Assembly (NCBI GenBank): GCA_017462345.1 | Contig: JAFTRI010000037.1 | Location: 62,001 to 126,000, forward strand | Reading direction: 5' to 3' | DNA from: Muribaculaceae bacterium | GTDB lineage: Bacteria > Bacteroidota > Bacteroidia > Bacteroidales > Muribaculaceae | DNA length: 64,000 nucleotides | Shown here: piece after piece, positions 33,882-42,095 of the stretch | Position numbering within the stretch: the first letter of the stretch is position 1 | How the letters are laid out: each line of letters begins with the position of its first letter | Notes under the pieces: generated by a model | What the model saw: only the letters and a program-made list of their open reading frames with translations | The model's database searches: none | Told to the model about the DNA's origin: nothing | Made by a program: the position numbers and the translations under genes

Positions 33882-35231
33882 TTATTTCAGCTTCACGGTA
33901 AAGAAACCGGCAGCACCAGCCGTGCTTACCAACTGTGCCACAGACGGGTTCAACACCGATTCGGGAGAAACCTTATAGTCCGATGCGTTCAGCATGTCGA
34001 GTGCAGTCTTGAATGACGGGATGCGGCTGAAGAACTTAACAGCATTGGAATTTCCCTTTACAGTCCCATCCTCTGAGGGGAATACGAAACGCACCGTGTC
34101 GTCACCTACAGTCACGACTTCTCCATAGAAGTTGTAAGTTCCGCGGTTAGTTTCTACCGACAGGGCATAAGTCTCATTCTGCGCATCATAATACAGCGAC
34201 ATGCTGCGGAATGTCTGGTTTACCTCTCTTTTAAGATCAGACTTGAGCGAAGCGATCAACGCTGTCATACTTTCACCGCAATCCGCCTCATCGGTCGATA
34301 CTGCCCACTTGTAGGATTTTCTCACATACAGTTCAGAAAGCGACCCGGCATTGATTTCGGCTCTGCTTGAGGCATCGGTGCTTACAAGCTGCTGCTTGTC
34401 ATCGAGTTTGAAAGTCTGCACGGTAAACACACCGTCATTGGCACGTGGAATTTCTATCGTATTCATGAAGCGTATGCCGTCAGGACTTATCAAGGCATTA
34501 TATGATACCGTCTGAGTGACAGGGTCACCGGCTTCGGGATAAAAAGTGAAGATACCGTCAGACTGTGTCACGACGAAACGCTCACCAGTCTCGTCCGTCA
34601 TATAAAGCGGAAAAATCTTCTCATGGAACATCTTGGTCGGAGCGGCCGCATATCCGGCAAGCAACGCTTCATCGTCGGTATCGGCTGCCAGGCGGTGCAT
34701 CAGTATGGTATAACCGCGTTTCTTGCCTTTCAGACGCACGGTGTTGCCCGATTCATCGGTAGCACCCATCATCATGAACTCATAGTCACCGGCATGTCCT
34801 GTCCCGGTCTCATCGATATCCGAGCCATCAATGTCGCTTGTAGGCCCGCCGACAATATTTTCAGGGGTAGAGAAGGTATGGAACACGGTGTTGTAGGAAT
34901 TGAACGTGAGCACCGGACCGTTATCGGAAATCATCTCCCACAGCGACACTTCACTCTTGTATCCGCCTATCCACTTGTTGTTGCCGGCAATCCTTACGCT
35001 TCCGTCGGCATTGAATGTCATTACAAAAGCATAACCCTGCTCACCGGTATTGGCAAAATACTCCATAAGCCACTTGCCGCCATTGGAAGTCAGTATATCG
35101 GAATACTGGACCTTGTACTGTTCGAGACGTTCGGCCGCCGAAGCGTCAAAAATGTCGTCCTCCTCGTTGTCGCACGAAGAAAATGCAACCGACGTCAACA
35201 GCATAACCGATAAATATATAAACTTTTTCAT
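33882..35231 (-). CDS. DUF4302 lipoprotein
   Basis: A 449-aa lipoprotein (lipobox AFSS-Cys20, then DNEEDD, an acidic surface-export type signal). It belongs to the DUF4302 family, seen from AERLEQYKVQYSDILTSNGGKWLMEY (start of the domain) and its many beta strands. The family is found with SusC/SusD pairs and the metallohydrolase lipoprotein of the next gene upstream, as here. Its role is unknown; substrate binding at the cell surface is the likely guess. It is 42 nt from the metallohydrolase gene in one operon. Confidence 0.85.
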   Translation of the reverse strand: MKKFIYLSVMLLTSVAFSSCDNEEDDIFDASAAERLEQYKVQYSDILTSNGGKWLMEYFANTGEQGYAFVMTFNADGSVRIAGNNKWIGGYKSEVSLWEMISDNGPVLTFNSYNTVFHTFSTPENIVGGPTSDIDGSDIDETGTGHAGDYEFMMMGATDESGNTVRLKGKKRGYTILMHRLAADTDDEALLAGYAAAPTKMFHEKIFPLYMTDETGERFVVTQSDGIFTFYPEAGDPVTQTVSYNALISPDGIRFMNTIEIPRANDGVFTVQTFKLDDKQQLVSTDASSRAEINAGSLSELYVRKSYKWAVSTDEADCGESMTALIASLKSDLKREVNQTFRSMSLYYDAQNETYALSVETNRGTYNFYGEVVTVGDDTVRFVFPSEDGTVKGNSNAVKFFSRIPSFKTALDMLNASDYKVSPESVLNPSVAQLVSTAGAAGFFTVKLK

Positions 35232-35273
35232 ATCTGCGAATTGTAAAGTTGTTTTACTGGTTTAAATCATCCG

Positions 35274-36464
35274 TTACTGGATATTCTCGATCTCCTGACG
35301 GAGTTCATCCATATTGAAGTCATACTGGCGGCGCTGCACGATCTCACGCAGCTTGTCAAAGTCAAGTCCCCACTCATCCTTGAGCCAGTTGCGGGCAATG
35401 TTAACCTTCTGGTTGATGATGGCACGCCCGTCGACACCGTCGGATATCTCATACGGGTACATCGTGTACTTCTCTCCCATCCTGGCAAGATAAGCCTCGA
35501 CCTGCTCCACTGTCGAATAGACATTACCGCTGCTGTCGACAAGTGTCATGAGGTTACGCGACTTGTCATCGACAAACTGCAGGGTGTAGGTACGCACGTT
35601 AGCCTCACGGTCCTCATCGTTGGCATAATAGTAATAGCACTGCGCCTTAGACTGGTCAGTGGCATCTTCACCCGAATACCAGTTCTGGTCGGCACACCAC
35701 AACAACAGGTTATACTGGTCGTCGGTGCGGGTAATGAAGTTGGCGATAGTCTCGGCAAAATCCTCACGGGTCTGCGAACTTGCGTATGAGGTGATGAATC
35801 CGAGCGAATTTACAATACCGTTGTTACGGTCCTGCCAGTTGTTATCGTCATACCGCCCGTTGCTCAGTGTGTTGAACTCGGCGGGATAGCTCTTGGTCTG
35901 GTGCATGATGTGGGCAAACTCATGGTGCATCGTGCGGAAATAATACTCATTGAGCTGGTTGAAATCAGTAACATTAAGCTCATTCACCTTGAAAAGCGAC
36001 ACCTTGATACCCCCCTCGGCAAGACCGAGAATCTCGGTACCGGTCGACGGGTTATAGGCGGGAGAGCCTATAAGGTGGATGATACGGGGACCATACTGTT
36101 TCAGGAACTCCTTGCCGCTATCCTCGTCACCCTCCTTGTAGCACAACTCCTCGTAGGCGTCAAACCACAGATACTTGGTGAGCAGTGCAAGATCCTGCGC
36201 ATTCTGCAGCGTTGCGGGGACAAGGTTGTAGTTCATGTCGGTCTCCACATCCTCCATCTTGTAGCAGAACTCCAGATTGTAAACATCACGGAAATTCCGG
36301 ATCAGCCATGTATCGAACTTGTAGGTCGCCGACGACGGGTCAACCGTATCGGGAACATCGGGGAAAATAGTATCGGTAAAATCATCGTCGTCACCACATG
36401 ACACAAACCCCGGAGCAAGTGCCAGTGCCGTAAACGATGCAATAATATATCTGTTGAATTTCAT
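35274..36464 (-). CDS. SusCD-associated zinc metallohydrolase lipoprotein
   Basis: A 396-aa lipoprotein (lipobox GFVS-Cys23, then GDDDDF, a strong surface-export type signal). The zinc motif HEFAH (residues 181-185) with Glu182 as catalytic base marks it as a gluzincin-like peptidase of the substrate import-associated zinc metallohydrolase family (HExxH lipoproteins encoded beside SusC/SusD). The third zinc ligand is probably a Glu or Asp after residue 210 (SQTREDFAETIANF). It suggests that the system imports peptides or a protein-derived compound rather than plain glycans. It is 15 nt from susD1. Confidence 0.88.
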   Translation of the reverse strand: MKFNRYIIASFTALALAPGFVSCGDDDDFTDTIFPDVPDTVDPSSATYKFDTWLIRNFRDVYNLEFCYKMEDVETDMNYNLVPATLQNAQDLALLTKYLWFDAYEELCYKEGDEDSGKEFLKQYGPRIIHLIGSPAYNPSTGTEILGLAEGGIKVSLFKVNELNVTDFNQLNEYYFRTMHHEFAHIMHQTKSYPAEFNTLSNGRYDDNNWQDRNNGIVNSLGFITSYASSQTREDFAETIANFITRTDDQYNLLLWCADQNWYSGEDATDQSKAQCYYYYANDEDREANVRTYTLQFVDDKSRNLMTLVDSSGNVYSTVEQVEAYLARMGEKYTMYPYEISDGVDGRAIINQKVNIARNWLKDEWGLDFDKLREIVQRRQYDFNMDELRQEIENIQ

Positions 36465-36479
36465 AATCTTTATAGAGTA

Positions 36480-38231
36480 TTATTTATTAGCAATTTCATA
36501 CACTTCAATAGCGGTATCGGCATCACCCGGTGCGGGACGCGGGTTAGCTACAAGACCTGCCGACATAACCTCGGTGGGAATCTGTATCGCCTTGCGGGCA
36601 TCCATCATGGTCAGAGTCTCCGTACGCCCCATACCGATCTTACGGGTAAACTCGATTCCGAAACGCTTGATGTCGAAGAAACGCATACCGGTGTGTATCG
36701 TCTCGATGCGGCGGCAGTGCTGGATGCACTGGAGAATCGGCTCGATGTCATCGGTAACGGTATATCTTTCACTGGGACACACCTCGTCAAGATGTATCTC
36801 CTTGGCAATGCCATAACCATCGGTACCTTCATCGGCATCGCTATCGTAGGTTTTCATCCTGTTATAGAAATCGCGTATCAACGGCTCGGAAAGGTCGACA
36901 TAACGGTCAACCGGGCCACCGTTCTCGACATTACGGCGAGCCTTTTCCCACACATCCAGGTCGGCTATCGCACCGGCCTTGTCACCGAGGAAGAGTTTTG
37001 CCTCGGCACGGACAAGCAGTGTCTCCTCACCGTTGAACTCCGAACGTGTCATGTGGGTGTAACCGATACCGGCTACCTTGTCGGTGTACTCGAACTGCTC
37101 ACAGCATGTTCCGGCAAAATATGTACCGTACTCAGCCTTACCGCTTGATCCGCAAGCACCGTTAAAGCTCGGATTCATTGAAAATACCTCCCCGGTACCG
37201 TTGCTTGCACGCCACTCGTACCCTTCCCATGAAGGAGCAGGGCCCTGAATCGTGGCACGCTTGGCATCACGCGTAACAGAATACCGGTTGCCGAGATGAC
37301 GGCGCCACCATGTCGAATAAGTGGGAATCAGCAGGAAATTACGAGCCTTGTCTATACCGTTATAGTACAGTCCGAAGTCACTGATATAATAGAAATTACC
37401 GAGATTCTGCCATATATCGCTCATATACTGCGACACGTCAGCACCCTCGCCACCGAAAGCCGCATTGGCATGTTTTAGAGCCTTTTCATAATCACGTTTG
37501 AACAGATAGAAACGTGCAGCAAACGCATTGGCTGCCGCCGTGTTGAAATGATACTTTGGCACTTCATAGAGACCGTTGTTAATCAACGGCAGACCGGCAG
37601 TGAGATCCGCCTCGATCCTGTCATACACCTCAGCGAGCGTCCCGCGGTCATAGTGGGGTTTCACGGTAGTCTCGGGAACAGTGATATAGGGAATACCCTG
37701 AATAGACTTGCTCAATTCCGGGCCGCGATAGGCATCGCAGAAAATATTGGCAAGGATAAAATGGCAATAGGCACGGATGAGCAGAGCCTCGCCCTTGATT
37801 GCAGGAAGTTTCTCATACCCGTCAAGAGCCGTGCCCTGAGCCTCAAACTCCGGAATCTTCTCCAGAACGGCATTGGCCCCTGCAATGGCATTATAGTATG
37901 CTTCCCACACATGGGACGGGGAATCCTGATCCGTAGCCGACTTCACATCCTCAAAGGCAAACAATTCGTCATCGCCCTTGTTGTAGGCGGTAAGATTGTA
38001 ACGGTTACCATCCTTATCGGGAGAGTTATTATCTTCATAGTTATCACTCGATAACCCGCACACCAACGCATAGTTTGCGCTCGGATAAGAAGTTACCAAC
38101 AACATGCTTAACTGCGACGGGGACTCGAGGTTGACACGTGTGTCGGGTATCTTGTCAAGGAAATCATCACATGACGACAACGACACGAGCGCAACCGCCG
38201 ACAACCCATATAATATATTCTTAAGTTTCAT
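36480..38231 (-). CDS. SusD/RagB family outer-membrane lipoprotein (SusD1)
   Basis: A 583-aa surface lipoprotein (lipobox LSS-Cys21, then DDFLDK). It forms the lid over its SusC barrel and binds the substrate. The SusD fold is seen in the N-terminal LDKIPDTRVNLESPSQL, the TPR-like helices (ALLIRAYCHFILANIFC) and the C-terminal IQIPTEVMSAG. A tract near residues 515-545 (RRIETIHTGMRFFDIKRFGIEF) matches the end of the family. The gene follows susC1 by 28 nt. The ligand cannot be read from sequence. Confidence 0.95.
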   Translation of the reverse strand: MKLKNILYGLSAVALVSLSSCDDFLDKIPDTRVNLESPSQLSMLLVTSYPSANYALVCGLSSDNYEDNNSPDKDGNRYNLTAYNKGDDELFAFEDVKSATDQDSPSHVWEAYYNAIAGANAVLEKIPEFEAQGTALDGYEKLPAIKGEALLIRAYCHFILANIFCDAYRGPELSKSIQGIPYITVPETTVKPHYDRGTLAEVYDRIEADLTAGLPLINNGLYEVPKYHFNTAAANAFAARFYLFKRDYEKALKHANAAFGGEGADVSQYMSDIWQNLGNFYYISDFGLYYNGIDKARNFLLIPTYSTWWRRHLGNRYSVTRDAKRATIQGPAPSWEGYEWRASNGTGEVFSMNPSFNGACGSSGKAEYGTYFAGTCCEQFEYTDKVAGIGYTHMTRSEFNGEETLLVRAEAKLFLGDKAGAIADLDVWEKARRNVENGGPVDRYVDLSEPLIRDFYNRMKTYDSDADEGTDGYGIAKEIHLDEVCPSERYTVTDDIEPILQCIQHCRRIETIHTGMRFFDIKRFGIEFTRKIGMGRTETLTMMDARKAIQIPTEVMSAGLVANPRPAPGDADTAIEVYEIANK

Positions 38232-38259
38232 ATATTCGTGATGTTACAGATTACATTAA

Positions 38260-41200
38260 TTAGATTCCAAAACGCAAAGTGAATGTGAACTGCTTGGGTA
38301 TAGGCGAAGCCACACCACCCGAGTTGAAGAATTCCGGATCCTGACCGTTCAGCTTATCATCGCTATAGATAAGGAACAGGTTGGTTGCCTGGAACTTTAC
38401 CGATGCCGATGACAGTCTCAACGCATCAAGTACCTTGCGGGGAATGTCGTAGGTCAACGAAATTTCCTTCATGCGGATAAACCCACCGTCGGCAATACGC
38501 GCAGTCGAGTAGTTATAGGCATTGTAGGCGTATGACAGATACGGGTCGTTGTAATACTGGCGGCGTGAGGCAATCGCCGGAATATTGGTGCGTGCCTCGT
38601 CACCGGGTACAACCCAACGGTTCTTGAACTCCTTGGGCATAGCCGAAAGGTCGCTGTAAGAAGCCGAGAATACCGGGTCAAGACGTATCTTGTTACCGAA
38701 CGCATAGGTCATAAACAGGTTCAGGTGGAAACCTTTCCAATGGAACTGGTTACCGAAACCGCCGGTCACTGTCGGGTCGGCAGGACCTTCATACTTCAAG
38801 AATTCGAGGTTTTCAAAATCCTGGAAGTTGATGTCGGATGTCGTAACCTCACCCTTTTCGTTTACGATCATGGGGATACCCTCCTCATTAAGCCCTACGA
38901 AGGGGATAGAGAAGATGGCACGCACAGGATAGCCCTGGATTGCGTAACCCGAACCCTGCACGAGGTCAATCACACGCGAGCGCGACTTGAGGTCGGTAAT
39001 CTCGTTCTTGGCGTAGGCAAATGTAAAGTCGGTGGTCCAGGAGAAATCCTTGGTCTGTATATTCTTGGTAGAGAGAGTGAACTCGACACCGTGTGACGCC
39101 ATCTCGGCAGCATTCGCCCACTTGCGGATAGTACCGCCGACACCCTCGGTGAACACATAACCGATAAGGTCATAGTTGTTACGCACATACCAGTCGAACA
39201 CAAGGTTGATGCGGTTATTGAGGAAACCGAGGTCGACACCGAGGTCAAACTCATGTTTTTTCTCGTAGGTCAACTCGGAGTTACCGAGCTCGGTCAGCAT
39301 GAGAGCCTCCTCGTAGGCATCGGTATCCTGACGCCACGGGCGTGAGGGGTTGTAGATGGCCATAGCATTTGACACGCTTGACGGTCCGCTTTCACCTGTC
39401 AGTGAATATGACGCACGCAGCTTGGCAGTTGCCAGCACCGGATTCTGGAACCACGGTTCCTGATCGGCGTTCCATGCACCGGACACGTTCCAAGTGGGCA
39501 ACCAGCGTGACTGGCTCGACTTTCCGAGCTTGTTGGAGCCTTCGTAGCGCATTGTACCTGTCAAGGTGTAACGGTATTTCCATGAATAGGACGCAGTACC
39601 AAAGAATGCAGCCGAACGGCGATAGGATGTCTGGTCGCTGAAATAGTTGGCAATCTCCTCATTCATCTGCTTGAAAAGTTTCCAGTCGGTAAACGGCAGG
39701 TTACCGTTCTCATAGCATATACCCCAACCCTGATAGTATTCCTGACGGCGTTCGATAGAACTTGCCTCGGCGCCCACGTAGACGTTGGTAATATGGTCAT
39801 CGTTGAAAATCTTGTCATATTTTCCCGACACGCGCACGTCATACTGTGACAGTGTGTACAGGTTGTGGTAGATGATACCACCCTTAGGCAACACGGTCTC
39901 GGGGAGCGAGTTCGGCTCATCGGGGTCAGTGTACAAATAGGGGTTCGACGAACGTATAGTCGCGTTTTCAGGGATAACACCCGCACGGTAGGCGTTGGCC
40001 TGATTGGAGTTATCCTTCACGTAATGATCCTGCTTGGATGTCTGGTGACGGAATGCACCGAGAGCATTGAACTCAAGACCCGGCAGAGGCTTGTAGGTGA
40101 GTTCGCCCTGGAACTTGAGGTCGGTCACATTAATATCCATGTAGTTATTGTCGAGTTCATCAAAGATGTTGAAATCGGCATAGTTACGGGTCAATGTAGC
40201 ATTGGGGTCGGTGGTACGCGAAGTGTTCAGCGCGTAGGAATAGGGGTTGATGTCAAAGCTGCGTGACACGGCGCCCGACACCACATCCACGTCCTGGCTC
40301 AAAGTTCCCGGAGCTTTCTGCTTGCGGAACGAGTCACTTGTGAGCAACTTGATTTTCAACTGCTTTGACAGGTTGTAGGTAGCATTGGCGTTGAAAGTGT
40401 AACGCTGCACCTCACTCGACTTATACCAGCCCTGATCGTCCATGAACGAGAATGAGGTATAGAACGAGCCTTTATCAGTACCGCCGGAGATGCTCACGGC
40501 ATGGTTCTGCATTATATTGTCGTTGAACAGCAGGTCAAACCAGTCGGTGTTGCGGAACTCGGCCTGACGCAGGTAGGCGTTCCTTGCAGCAGCGGTATTG
40601 GGCAATCCGTATCCCGTAGCGGGATCGTATGAGTTGATCATCTTGTACATAGTACCGTAGATACCCGACGAGGACGAGTTGGCAAGCGATGCGAACGACA
40701 GCCATCCCTTAGCTTCCATCTCCTTATATATACCCATCTGTTCCTGTGAGTTACAGATATTGAAGTCGTCATAGCTCGGCTTGAGACGATAGGTGAACTC
40801 ACCGGTGTAGTTGATGCTCGTCTTGCCGGCGCGTCCCTGCTTGGTGGTAACGACAATCACACCCGCCATCGCGCGCGCACCATATATTGATGTGGCCGAA
40901 CCGTCTTTCAGGATCTGGAACGACTCGATGTCATCGGCATTAAGGCCGGCTATAGAAGAAGCGATAAGCGTCTCGGCGTCTCCCGAAGAAAGAGCGTCGG
41001 CAGAGATTTCCACCGCATCCTCAAGAATCACACCGTCGACAACCCACAGCGGCTTTGACGTACCGTAGATTGATGTAGCACCACGCACACGGATCTTAGG
41101 CGCAGTACCGAACGTACCCGAGACGTTCTGCACCGACACACCTGCGGCACGTCCCTCAAGGGAGCGTGAGATGTCGGCAACACCGCTGATGCGCGCATTG

Positions 41201-41583
41201 TCGGCATCGATCTTGGAAGAAGCACCGGTAAAGAGTCGCTTGTCGACATTGGCCATACCGGTCACAACAACCTCACCGAGCTGCTGGGTATTGGATTTCA
41301 GATAAATTTTCTTGGGAAGTTCACTTGCTTTCACCTCTTCAGTATTCATACCGATATACTTGATTTCAAGTACCGACTTGGCCGACGGCACACTAAGCAC
41401 GAAGTTACCGTCAATATCAGTGGAAGTGGCTATCGACGCCTTCCCTTTCACCGAGACGGTCGCGCCGATCAGAGGCTCTCCATCTTCTTCAGCAATAACC
41501 GTACCGCTCACCTGGTGCTGTGACCACGCATTAAGCGACACTGACATTATTGCCCAAAACAATAGTAAAAGTTTTTTCATCAT
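38260..41583 (-). CDS. SusC/RagA family TonB-linked outer-membrane protein (SusC1)
   Basis: A 1107-aa outer-membrane transporter. Signal peptide to about residue 21, then a carboxypeptidase-D-like domain (VSGTVIAEEDGEPLIGATVSVKGK), a TonB-box-type segment (LGEVVVTGMANVDKR), the plug (YGARAMAGVIVVTTKQG) and a 22-strand barrel ending FTFTLRFGI. No STN signalling domain is present, so no direct link to an anti-sigma factor is indicated. It begins a five-gene operon on the minus strand. Its fixed promoter is at 41681-41715, and a second, possibly switchable one lies farther upstream. Confidence 0.96.
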   Translation of the reverse strand: MMKKLLLLFWAIMSVSLNAWSQHQVSGTVIAEEDGEPLIGATVSVKGKASIATSTDIDGNFVLSVPSAKSVLEIKYIGMNTEEVKASELPKKIYLKSNTQQLGEVVVTGMANVDKRLFTGASSKIDADNARISGVADISRSLEGRAAGVSVQNVSGTFGTAPKIRVRGATSIYGTSKPLWVVDGVILEDAVEISADALSSGDAETLIASSIAGLNADDIESFQILKDGSATSIYGARAMAGVIVVTTKQGRAGKTSINYTGEFTYRLKPSYDDFNICNSQEQMGIYKEMEAKGWLSFASLANSSSSGIYGTMYKMINSYDPATGYGLPNTAAARNAYLRQAEFRNTDWFDLLFNDNIMQNHAVSISGGTDKGSFYTSFSFMDDQGWYKSSEVQRYTFNANATYNLSKQLKIKLLTSDSFRKQKAPGTLSQDVDVVSGAVSRSFDINPYSYALNTSRTTDPNATLTRNYADFNIFDELDNNYMDINVTDLKFQGELTYKPLPGLEFNALGAFRHQTSKQDHYVKDNSNQANAYRAGVIPENATIRSSNPYLYTDPDEPNSLPETVLPKGGIIYHNLYTLSQYDVRVSGKYDKIFNDDHITNVYVGAEASSIERRQEYYQGWGICYENGNLPFTDWKLFKQMNEEIANYFSDQTSYRRSAAFFGTASYSWKYRYTLTGTMRYEGSNKLGKSSQSRWLPTWNVSGAWNADQEPWFQNPVLATAKLRASYSLTGESGPSSVSNAMAIYNPSRPWRQDTDAYEEALMLTELGNSELTYEKKHEFDLGVDLGFLNNRINLVFDWYVRNNYDLIGYVFTEGVGGTIRKWANAAEMASHGVEFTLSTKNIQTKDFSWTTDFTFAYAKNEITDLKSRSRVIDLVQGSGYAIQGYPVRAIFSIPFVGLNEEGIPMIVNEKGEVTTSDINFQDFENLEFLKYEGPADPTVTGGFGNQFHWKGFHLNLFMTYAFGNKIRLDPVFSASYSDLSAMPKEFKNRWVVPGDEARTNIPAIASRRQYYNDPYLSYAYNAYNYSTARIADGGFIRMKEISLTYDIPRKVLDALRLSSASVKFQATNLFLIYSDDKLNGQDPEFFNSGGVASPIPKQFTFTLRFGI

Positions 41584-41666
41584 TAAAAATTAATACAAAA
41601 ACAGAGTTATTATTAATCGTTTTTATCAAAAATTCCGGCTCTATAGCACGACTGCCATTGCACAAT

Positions 41667-41680
41667 CGCCCATTAGGGCG
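41667..41680. promoter_or_regulatory. dyad at the susC1 transcription start
   Basis: CGCCC-atta-GGGCG directly follows the susC1 -10 box on the minus strand, so it falls at the predicted start of the message. It could be a 5' end hairpin or an operator. Confidence 0.4.
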
Positions 41681-41715
41681 CAAAGATACTACAAAATATC
41701 AAAAAACTAAACAAA
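41681..41715 (-). promoter_or_regulatory. fixed promoter of susC1
   Basis: On the minus strand: TTTG (41715-41712), 23 bp, TATCTTTG (41688-41681). The spacer is a little long against the usual 19-21. It would give a leader of about 90 nt to the susC1 ATG at 41583. This segment is closely similar to the promoter inside the invertible segment. Confidence 0.6.
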
Positions 41716-41821
41716 TGGCAATAGTTTTTCTCCCTATTTAACATTTTGACAACCAAACACGCCATAAGTCATCACAAATGGACATATCCGGGAATTAACT
41801 TAAACGCTTCCGGTTTTCCTC

Positions 41822-41838
41822 TGCCAATCTCTTACTAA
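41822..41838 (+). repeat. left inverted repeat of the inverton
   Basis: TGCCAATCTCTTACTAA, perfect partner of 42009-42025. Confidence 0.9.
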
Positions 41839-41857
41839 TAGATAGGCTTATGAAACG

Positions 41858-41891
41858 CAAAGATAAGATAAAATATTAAAAGATAAACAAA
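41858..41891 (-). promoter_or_regulatory. switchable promoter inside the inverton
   Basis: On the minus strand: TTTG (41891-41888), 22 bp, TATCTTTG (41865-41858). In the given orientation it fires toward susC1. On inversion about the repeats it would map to 41956-41989 on the plus strand and start transcription near 41996, about 100 nt before the susC2 ATG. Together with 41681-41715 it is one of only two TAnnTTTG boxes in the whole susC1-susC2 gap, both on the minus strand. Confidence 0.65.
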
Positions 41892-42008
41892 TGACAATAT
41901 TTTTCTTCGCTTTTTAACACTCCGGTTGTTTAGCAAGTTTAGCGAATGTTGGGCAAAAGGGAAAAAATGGCAGTTGTTCTATAGGGATTTAGCCATCGGT
42001 ATGCTCTC

Positions 42009-42025
42009 TTAGTAAGAGATTGGCA
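42009..42025 (-). repeat. right inverted repeat of the inverton
   Basis: Exact inverted copy of 41822-41838. It lies 71 nt before the susC2 start codon. Confidence 0.9.
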
Positions 42026-42095
42026 CATTTTGCTTGCAATTTATAGTGATTACACATCTGTTTTTTTAATAATTCTATGTCTAATTATTTTTAGT

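Larger units (their letters stand above)
41822..42025. mobile_element. invertible promoter segment (inverton) between susC1 and susC2
   Basis: TGCCAATCTCTTACTAA (41822-41838) recurs as an exact inverted copy at 42009-42025, a 17-bp repeat that encloses a 170-bp core (41839-42008). After one mismatch three more bases match. The right copy contains the dyad CTCTTA-G-TAAGAG (42006-42018), and the left copy an imperfect form, as in recombinase crossover sites. The core holds one outward-facing promoter at its left end. Inverted repeats bounding a promoter upstream of SusC genes are the known layout of phase-variable promoters in Bacteroidales. No recombinase gene is in the window. Confidence 0.8.

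Noticed and set aside
42030..42095. N-terminal extension of SusC2
   Set aside because: The ATG at 42096 gives a clean signal peptide; the added residues would not.
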